DNA of 64,000 nucleotides from Verrucomicrobiales bacterium (GTDB lineage Bacteria; Verrucomicrobiota; Verrucomicrobiia; Verrucomicrobiales; V1-33), in NCBI GenBank assembly GCA_947460575.1, contig CANHIJ010000003.1:1-64000 (forward strand), read 5' to 3'. The position numbers and the translations under genes are program-made. A model generated the notes under the pieces. The model had not been told where the DNA came from and did not search any database. It was given only the letters and a program-made list of their open reading frames with translations. The first letter of the stretch is position 1; each line of letters starts with the position of its first letter. Shown here piece after piece: positions 58,136 to 64,000 of the stretch.

Positions 58136-59202
58136 GGGGATGGGGCGGCGCGCCGACGGAGGGGGCGGGCTGGGGGCGGGGGCGGTTCCGCCCGCAAGTT
58201 GACCCATGCGCTGAGTGCCAGCACCGTCAAGCCTATTTGGACGAGGGCGTGGGCGACCGCCAAGAGGACCTGCAGCCCGGGGGGGGCGCTGGAGCTGGCC
58301 TTGGCCAATGCTCGGCCGGCCAGGCCCCACAGGTGTGCTCCCAGGCCTGCGGCGGCGAGCCAGGCGAGGGCTTGCCAGCCGCGGGAACGCCAGAGGGCGC
58401 CGGCTTGTTGGGCGCCCTGGCCCCAGAGGTCCGACGAGCGCAGGTGGAGAAAGAGGAGCGGCGCAAAAGCTAGGGCGAGGCCGAGGGCGGCGAGGAGGGC
58501 GCGCCCGGCGGGGAGGGCTTCGGGGGGCAGCCAGCGCCCCAGCCACCAAGCGCTGCCGTGGCCGAGGGCCCAGGGCCAGAGCCTCAGGGAGTGGGCGGCG
58601 GAGGATTCCAGCCAGCGCACCCCGGCGACTTTTTTGGGGGCGCGGTCTTCGGTTTCTGCTAGGAGGAGGAGCCCCGCGAGGACGGCGGCGGAGGGCCAGC
58701 CCACCAGGGGGATGGCGAGCAAGGTGGCCCCGGCGTGCCAGACCGCGGGTAATTGGAATCTGGCTAGGGAGGCATCGGCGATGAGGGCGGCGGCGCCGAT
58801 GAGGAGGAGGGCGAGCCAGCGCGCCCCGGATTGGCTAGTGACGGAGGAGGTTCCTTTGAGAAAGCCTTGGCGGAGCCCTGCGGCGTTGGCGGCGAGCAGG
58901 CCTGCGGAGAGGAGGGCCACGGCGGGGCCGAAGGTAAAGCCGTGCCAGGCTTGGAGCAGGGCGGCCGCGGTTCCGGCTAGGGCGGGCTCGGTTGGCAGGT
59001 GGGGCAGGGTGTGGGCGCGTCCATGGGCGGCGAGCGCTTCCGCGCCGAGGAGGGCGGCAGGCAGCGCCGCGGCGGCGGGGTATTTTCGGATGAGATGGGC
59101 GCCGCGGCGGAACTCCGCGCGCCAGGGCTGGACCGCAAAAAAGAGGGCGGCGCAGGCCGCCGCCCCGGCTCCCCAGCACCATGGCAACCAGCGCGGGTCC
59201 AT
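58132..59202 (-). CDS. Multi-helix membrane protein, unknown
   Basis: A 356-residue hydrophobic protein with about eight or nine Ala/Leu-rich membrane segments spread along its length and no motif I recognise. It lies 19 bp after lepB and overlaps hpnD by ATGA, so the three form an operon. Its role may be in envelope or lipid handling, but that is inference. Confidence 0.6.
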   Translation of the reverse strand: MDPRWLPWCWGAGAAACAALFFAVQPWRAEFRRGAHLIRKYPAAAALPAALLGAEALAAHGRAHTLPHLPTEPALAGTAAALLQAWHGFTFGPAVALLSAGLLAANAAGLRQGFLKGTSSVTSQSGARWLALLLIGAAALIADASLARFQLPAVWHAGATLLAIPLVGWPSAAVLAGLLLLAETEDRAPKKVAGVRWLESSAAHSLRLWPWALGHGSAWWLGRWLPPEALPAGRALLAALGLALAFAPLLFLHLRSSDLWGQGAQQAGALWRSRGWQALAWLAAAGLGAHLWGLAGRALAKASSSAPPGLQVLLAVAHALVQIGLTVLALSAWVNLRAEPPPPPARPLRRRAAPSP

Positions 59203-59221
59203 CGGGAAGCGGGCCGGGGGC

Positions 59222-60496
59222 TCAGCGAATCAACCCAAAGTGGGGGAGGAAGGGCCAGTAGACGAAGAGGGCGGGCCCCACTAAGTTTTGCTCGGGCACC
59301 GGCCCCCAGTATCGGCTATCGGAACTTTCCGGGCTGTTGTCGCCCATGGCCATATAGGATTTTTCCCCGAGTTGCACGGCTTGCTCGCCATGGACGTAGT
59401 CGCCGTTGACGATCGTATAGCCGCGGTAGCCATTTTCTCGGCTCATGACCTTGCGCATGCCGACTTCGGCGGCGGGGGCGCCGTTGATTTGCAGCGCGCC
59501 GACTGGTTGCGGGGCCCGGCCGGGGATGCTGACCACGGATTCAGTGGCAGAGAGTGATAGGCGGTCGCCCGGCAGCGCGGTGAGGCGCTTGATGTAGTGC
59601 TGGGAATCAATCCCCGGGGGGGGCTGGATGCCTTTGATGTCGGCAGTGGAGAAGACAAAGACCTCGCCGCGGGTCGGGGTTCTGAAGTGATAGGCCATTT
59701 TGTTGACGAGCACCTGATCGCCGGTGTCGATGAGGCCGCGCACCAGCAGGGTGCCGGGCGCTAGCTCGTGGCCCTTGACGCGGACTTCGAGGGTTTCCAC
59801 GCCGCTGAGCAAAGTGCGCTCGCCATCGCCGGAAACGGTCGGCTTGGGTCCCACCCAGAGGCTTTCCCACATTTGGCGGGTCGGAACATAGCCCGTGAGG
59901 GTCCGCTCTTGGTGCAGCGGGTCTTCGAAAATGAGGTCGGTGACCGTAAAGAAGTGCAGGGTGGAGCGCTGGCGGATGGCGACCAGGCGCACTGGACCCC
60001 AGTCCGCGGGGAGGCGCATTTCCACGTAATTGCGGCCGCGGGCGAGGTATTCGAGGCCTCTCAGCAGGGGGTTAGGGAAGGAATCGCTTTCGGGCAGGGC
60101 CCGGGCGGTGATGCCGTTGAGGGTCGGCTGCATGGAAGCCGTGGGAATTTTGAAGGGCTGGAGGAAGTAGGCGCGGATCCCCAGGGCCACCACGATGGCC
60201 ACCACGATGACTTCGATGTTCTCCTTGATGGCCGAGGACCGATAGCCCGGGACGGAGCCTTCGCAGGCTATGATCAACTCCCGCTCGAGTCCGGCGGTGG
60301 CTTCCTCGTTGCGGCGGCGCAGCGCGGTTTGGTGCTGCTTTTGCAGCTGGCGCACCCAGTCCTGCTTCTCGGGGTGCATGAGGTCGGCGTTGTACTGGAG
60401 GAATTTCTTTACGCCGTCTGATAGGTGGATGGCCTTCTTCATCCATCCGGGCTTGAACAGGGGCAGGCGGGGGTCGGGAGCGAGTTCCGGGGGCAT
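59222..60496 (-). CDS. lepB: Signal peptidase I
   Basis: A 424-residue membrane protease that removes signal peptides. Membrane segment at about 94-114. The catalytic Ser121 lies in KIPTASMQPTLNG, and the Lys266 in QVLVNKMAYHF. Box E is MAMGDNSPESSDSRYWGPVP. It is longer than E. coli LepB because of an insertion between the Ser and Lys boxes. The start MPPELAPDP at 60496 is preferred; an earlier in-frame ATG at 60604 would add a non-family stretch. Confidence 0.9.
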   Translation of the reverse strand: MPPELAPDPRLPLFKPGWMKKAIHLSDGVKKFLQYNADLMHPEKQDWVRQLQKQHQTALRRRNEEATAGLERELIIACEGSVPGYRSSAIKENIEVIVVAIVVALGIRAYFLQPFKIPTASMQPTLNGITARALPESDSFPNPLLRGLEYLARGRNYVEMRLPADWGPVRLVAIRQRSTLHFFTVTDLIFEDPLHQERTLTGYVPTRQMWESLWVGPKPTVSGDGERTLLSGVETLEVRVKGHELAPGTLLVRGLIDTGDQVLVNKMAYHFRTPTRGEVFVFSTADIKGIQPPPGIDSQHYIKRLTALPGDRLSLSATESVVSIPGRAPQPVGALQINGAPAAEVGMRKVMSRENGYRGYTIVNGDYVHGEQAVQLGEKSYMAMGDNSPESSDSRYWGPVPEQNLVGPALFVYWPFLPHFGLIR

Positions 60497-60732
60497 GGGC
60501 GGCAGGACTGGTGTTGGACGAACCTTCCCCTCATGGGGCCTTTCCCGGCTCCCCGCAAGGCAAAGTCCGGAGCCGCCGGGGGCGGAATCGATTTGGCTTG
60601 CCATGGCGCCGACTTGAGTTGAGGAGAAGGCGGCCGTTTTTCCTATCGCTAGCGCCCGGCGTGCGCTGCGCCGCGCCGCATCTCGCTGGGGAAATCGGGG
60701 CGCCCCGTTTTTGTTCCAACCCTACATTTTGC

Positions 60733-61920
60733 ATGATCCGCTGCTGTCCTGGACTCCTGTGCATCGCCTTGATTTGGCCGCTGCTGGCGACGGCCTGCCG
60801 CGAGGAGGTGGTCGTGCCTCCGGCCGCTCCGGCGCTGGTCAAGGTGGCCAAGCCGCTCCGGGCGGACGTGCCGGTGGTGGTGGAGGTCATCGCCCAGACC
60901 GAGGCCACCGCTAACGTGGAGGTGCGGGCCCGGGTGGAGGCCACGGTGGAGCGGATCGCCTTTCAGGAGGGCACCGCGGTGAAGCCGGGGGACCTGCTTT
61001 TCGTGTTAGACAAAAAACCCATTGAGCAGCGCTTGGCGGCCGCGCGAGGTAACCTCGGGCAAGCCGTGGCCGCTCTGGGCCGCACCCGCCAGGACGTGCT
61101 GCGCCTTCGGCCGCTCGCGGCCCGCAGCGCCGTGCCGCAAAAGGACCTCGACACCGCCCTGGCCCTTGAGCAGCAGGCCCAGGCCGCCGTGGATACGGGC
61201 GAGGCCCAGGTGAAGAGCGCGGAATTGGACCTCAGCTACACCGAGGTCACCGCCCCCGTCGCTGGGATGATCGGGGCCAAACAGGTCGACGTCGGCTCGC
61301 TGGTGGGCAAGGGCCAGCCCACGTTGCTGGCGGTGATTTCTCCCCTCGATCCCATCTGGGTCAACTTTGAAACCAGCGAAGTCGCCTATTTGAATAATGC
61401 AGCGCGGTTTCGCGAGGTCGGCGGAGCGGCGGATTTCTCGCTCGTTCTAGCCAATGGCAAGCAGCATCCCCACCCGGGGAAACTGGCTTTCGTGGACCGC
61501 ATCGTCAACGCATCAACCGGGACGATCCGGCTGCGCGTGGAGTTTCCCAATCCCGAAAAAATCCTCCGCCCCGGGCAATTTTGCCGGATTCGCGCCCTGG
61601 CCCGCACTCTGCCGGGAGCCCTGTTGATTCCGCAGCGCGCGGTGCAGGAGTTGCAGGGGCTGTGCAATGTCATTACGGTGGGGCCGGACGGCAAGGCCGC
61701 CCACAAGCGCGTCCAAATGGGCAATCGCATCGGGTCCCTCTGGGTGGTGGAGTCCGGCCTGGGACCGGACGACCAGGTCGTCGTCGAGGGCCTGCTCAAG
61801 GCCCGGGACGGAGCTCCGGTGCAGGCCCAGCCGACTGCGATCGATGACACTTCGCTACAGGAATTGCGGCGCAGCGTGCCCGGCGGGGCTCCTCCCGCGG
61901 CGGCGCCAGTCGCTCCTTAA
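60733..61920 (+). CDS. RND efflux periplasmic adaptor (MFP)
   Basis: A 395-residue AcrA/MexA-type membrane-fusion lipoprotein. Signal with LLATAC lipobox-like end, then VEVRARVEATVERIAFQEGTAVKPGDLLFVLD (lipoyl half), a hairpin, DLSYTEVTAPVAGMIGAKQVDVGSLVGKG (second half) and a beta-barrel domain. It precedes the pump gene by 22 bp. Divergent from lepB. Confidence 0.9.
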   Translation: MIRCCPGLLCIALIWPLLATACREEVVVPPAAPALVKVAKPLRADVPVVVEVIAQTEATANVEVRARVEATVERIAFQEGTAVKPGDLLFVLDKKPIEQRLAAARGNLGQAVAALGRTRQDVLRLRPLAARSAVPQKDLDTALALEQQAQAAVDTGEAQVKSAELDLSYTEVTAPVAGMIGAKQVDVGSLVGKGQPTLLAVISPLDPIWVNFETSEVAYLNNAARFREVGGAADFSLVLANGKQHPHPGKLAFVDRIVNASTGTIRLRVEFPNPEKILRPGQFCRIRALARTLPGALLIPQRAVQELQGLCNVITVGPDGKAAHKRVQMGNRIGSLWVVESGLGPDDQVVVEGLLKARDGAPVQAQPTAIDDTSLQELRRSVPGGAPPAAAPVAP

Positions 61921-61942
61921 GCCCCTTCACGGAAGCTCCCCT

Positions 61943-64000
61943 ATGGCTGACTTTTTTATCCGACGGCCCATCGTGGCCATGGTGATCTCCATTTTGTTGG
62001 TGATCATCGGATCCTTTACCCTAACGCGCCTTCCGATTTCGGAATACCCTGAGGTAAGTCCTCCCGTGGTGCAAGTGAGTGCTAACTTCCGCGGGGCCGC
62101 GGCGGAGGCGGTGGAGGCCTCGGTGGCCACGCCGCTGGAAGCGCAGATCAATGGGGTGGAGGACATGCTCTATATGAAATCGGTCAATGCGGCCGATGGC
62201 TCCATGAGCCTCAGCGCCACCTTCGACCTTGGCAGCAGCGTCAGCTTGAACCAGGTGAACGTGCAAAACCGGGCGTCCCTCGCTTTCCCCCGCTTGCCCG
62301 AGGCGGTGACCCGCGAGGGGGTCAGCGTGAAGCGCTCTAGCCCCGACGTCCTCCTGGTGGTGGGCTTGGTTTCGCCTCAGGGGACCTACGACGCGGTTTT
62401 TCTGTCCAACTACGCGACGATCAACATGATCGACGCCATCGCGCGGGTCAGCGGAGTGGGGGATGTGCGCAATTTTACGGCGCAAGACTATGCCATGCGG
62501 CTCTGGATCGACCCCGAGCGCCTAGCGGCTTTTGGGTTGACGCCGGCGGACGTGATGGCCGCGGTGCGGGAGCAAAATGCTCAGGCCGCCGCGGGCCTGG
62601 TGGGAGCTGAGCCGGCCCAGAAGGGGCAGGAATTTCAGTACAACGTGGTGGCCAGCGGGCTGCTCCAGGAGCCCAAGGAGTTTGAGGAAATCATCGTCCG
62701 CTCGAATCCCGATGGATCCCAAATCAAAGTCAAGGACGTGGCCCGCATTGAGATGGGTGCCCAGGTGTACAAGAGTACCGCCCGCGTCAATGGGGCCCCG
62801 GCCGCGGCGCTGGGCATTTATTTGGCCCCGGGGGCCAATGCCCTGGCTACCGCGGGGGCCATCAAGCAGCAACTAGCGGAAATGGCGCTGCGCTTTCCTC
62901 CCGACGTGAAGGTGGAAATCACCCTCGACTCCACCCTTCCGATCAGCGCTTCCATGGAGTCGATCGTGCACACCTTGATGGAAGCTTTGGTGTTAGTGAT
63001 CTTGGTGGTCTTCCTCTTTTTGCAGAGCTTTCGGGCCACCTTGATCCCCATGCTGACGGTGCCGGTGGCTTTGCTGGGGACATTTATGGTTTTCCCGCTG
63101 CTCGGTTTTTCGGTGAATACCCTGACGCTTTTTGGTCTGGTGTTGGCGATTGGGATTGTGGTGGATGACGCCATTGTGGTGGTGGAGGCGGTGATGCACC
63201 ACCTGGAGCACGGGCTGAGTCCGGTAGAGGCCACCAAGAAGGCCATGAAGGAAGTGTCGGGGCCGGTGGTGGCGATCGCTTTGATTCTCTGCGCGGTGTT
63301 TGTGCCGGTGGCCTTCATACCTGGGCTGACGGGGACGCTTTACCAACAGTTTGCCATCACGATTGCGGCCTCGGTGATTTTTTCGGCGATCAATGCGCTC
63401 ACCCTCAGCCCGGCGCTGGCGGCACTGCTGCTGCGTCCGCCCCAGGAGCGGCGCGGGCCACTGGGCTGGTTTTTTGGGCGCTTCAATCGAGGCTTTGAAG
63501 CAGTGACGGCGCGCTACACGGGGGTGGTGGGTTTTCTGGTGCGGCGCTCGGCGCGGGCGATGCTGCTTTTAGTGGCGGCGGGGGTGGGCATCGTATGGAT
63601 CGGCAAGCAGGTGCCGGGAGGCTTCGTGCCGGATGAGGACAAGGGTTACTTTTTTGTGGCGGCGGAGTTGCCCGACGCAGCCTCGCTGCAGCGCACGCAG
63701 GCGGTCAGCCAGCAGATTGAGGCCCTCCTGCAAAAAACCGAGGGAGTGCAATCCTTTCTCAATATTGCGGGCTTCAGCATCATGTCGAACGTGTCGTCGC
63801 CTAACGCGATTACCTTTTTTGTGAGTTTGAAGGACTGGAAGGAGCGCGCCGCGCCGGAGACGCACGTGAAGGGGATCATCAAGCAATTGATGCGGCAATT
63901 TGCGGCGATCCCGGAGGCCCGGGTGTTGGCTTTTGGGCCGCCCTCGCTGCCGGGCTACGGCAACGCCTCAGGTTTCACCTTTGAGTTGCAGGACCGGGTC
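61943..64000 (+). CDS. RND inner-membrane efflux pump, truncated by window end
   Basis: The first 686 codons of an AcrB-type HAE1 transporter. It begins MADFFIRRPIVAMVISILLVIIGSFTLTRLPISEYPEV, has the porter domain with the PxVxVS segment, and TM helices from about 340. The proton-relay aspartates D408 and D409 lie in GIVVDDAIVVVE. There is no stop within the window, so the 3' end is missing and not broken. Drug or metabolite efflux with the upstream adaptor. Confidence 0.92.
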   Translation, partial: MADFFIRRPIVAMVISILLVIIGSFTLTRLPISEYPEVSPPVVQVSANFRGAAAEAVEASVATPLEAQINGVEDMLYMKSVNAADGSMSLSATFDLGSSVSLNQVNVQNRASLAFPRLPEAVTREGVSVKRSSPDVLLVVGLVSPQGTYDAVFLSNYATINMIDAIARVSGVGDVRNFTAQDYAMRLWIDPERLAAFGLTPADVMAAVREQNAQAAAGLVGAEPAQKGQEFQYNVVASGLLQEPKEFEEIIVRSNPDGSQIKVKDVARIEMGAQVYKSTARVNGAPAAALGIYLAPGANALATAGAIKQQLAEMALRFPPDVKVEITLDSTLPISASMESIVHTLMEALVLVILVVFLFLQSFRATLIPMLTVPVALLGTFMVFPLLGFSVNTLTLFGLVLAIGIVVDDAIVVVEAVMHHLEHGLSPVEATKKAMKEVSGPVVAIALILCAVFVPVAFIPGLTGTLYQQFAITIAASVIFSAINALTLSPALAALLLRPPQERRGPLGWFFGRFNRGFEAVTARYTGVVGFLVRRSARAMLLLVAAGVGIVWIGKQVPGGFVPDEDKGYFFVAAELPDAASLQRTQAVSQQIEALLQKTEGVQSFLNIAGFSIMSNVSSPNAITFFVSLKDWKERAAPETHVKGIIKQLMRQFAAIPEARVLAFGPPSLPGYGNASGFTFELQDRV

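Overview
The window is a high-GC bacterial chromosome segment that best fits a Verrucomicrobiota-type member of the PVC group. The pointers are the small DUF5069 protein, a proline/alanine-rich lipoprotein with a conserved-looking C-terminus, surface proteins of the kelch and DPDGD styles, an AP2-like small protein with a histone-H1-like tail, and many palindromic intergenic repeats. I have not placed it below phylum, and the phylum call is inference from gene content.

Layout. 1-707: a 22-bp tandem hairpin array and gene-free DNA. 708-4020: an exported metallo-hydrolase and, divergently, a class A penicillin-binding protein whose transpeptidase motifs are all altered. 4021-7407: an AP2/H1-like gene between two strongly structured intergenic elements, an orphan LolD-type ATPase, a class IV aminotransferase and two membrane proteins. 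7429-11523: a glycolate/lactate-type block (GcvH-like protein, DhnA-type aldolase, GlcD, GlcF). 11546-13758: cysDN for sulfate activation, on the minus strand. 13903-28162: the translation/transcription core in the order efp, tRNA-Thr, tuf, tRNA-Trp, secE, nusG, rplK, rplA, rplJ, rplL, rpoB, rpoC, ending in a clear terminator. 28239-29247: a 1-kb repeat-rich spacer.

29248-39178: a 1339-residue repeat-containing membrane protein diverges from a tightly coupled operon (GH99-like secreted protein, 54-codon ORF, Tat-exported protein, lutA, lutB, lutC). Each junction in that operon is an ATGA start/stop overlap. 39319-46997: M42 peptidase, gnd (minus), moaE, pgsA, a lipoprotein, the tyrA-aroA-cmk cluster and tRNA-Glu. 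47364-54777: xseB-dxs, a protein with repeated FTLWLDPARWP motifs and a coiled coil, a DUF1460 protein, DUF5069 and an alpha/beta hydrolase (minus), rpmE and prfA. 54798-60496, all minus: two exported proteins in one ATGA-coupled unit, and lepB, a membrane protein and hpnD in another. 60733-64000: an RND efflux adaptor and the first 686 codons of its inner-membrane pump, cut by the window end.

Most genes are housekeeping. The less ordinary content is the degenerate transpeptidase, the ATGA-chained carbohydrate/lactate operon, the FTLW-repeat protein, the structured elements around the AP2/H1-like gene, twin GGCT-loop hairpins before rplL and the composite palindromic repeats after rpoC.
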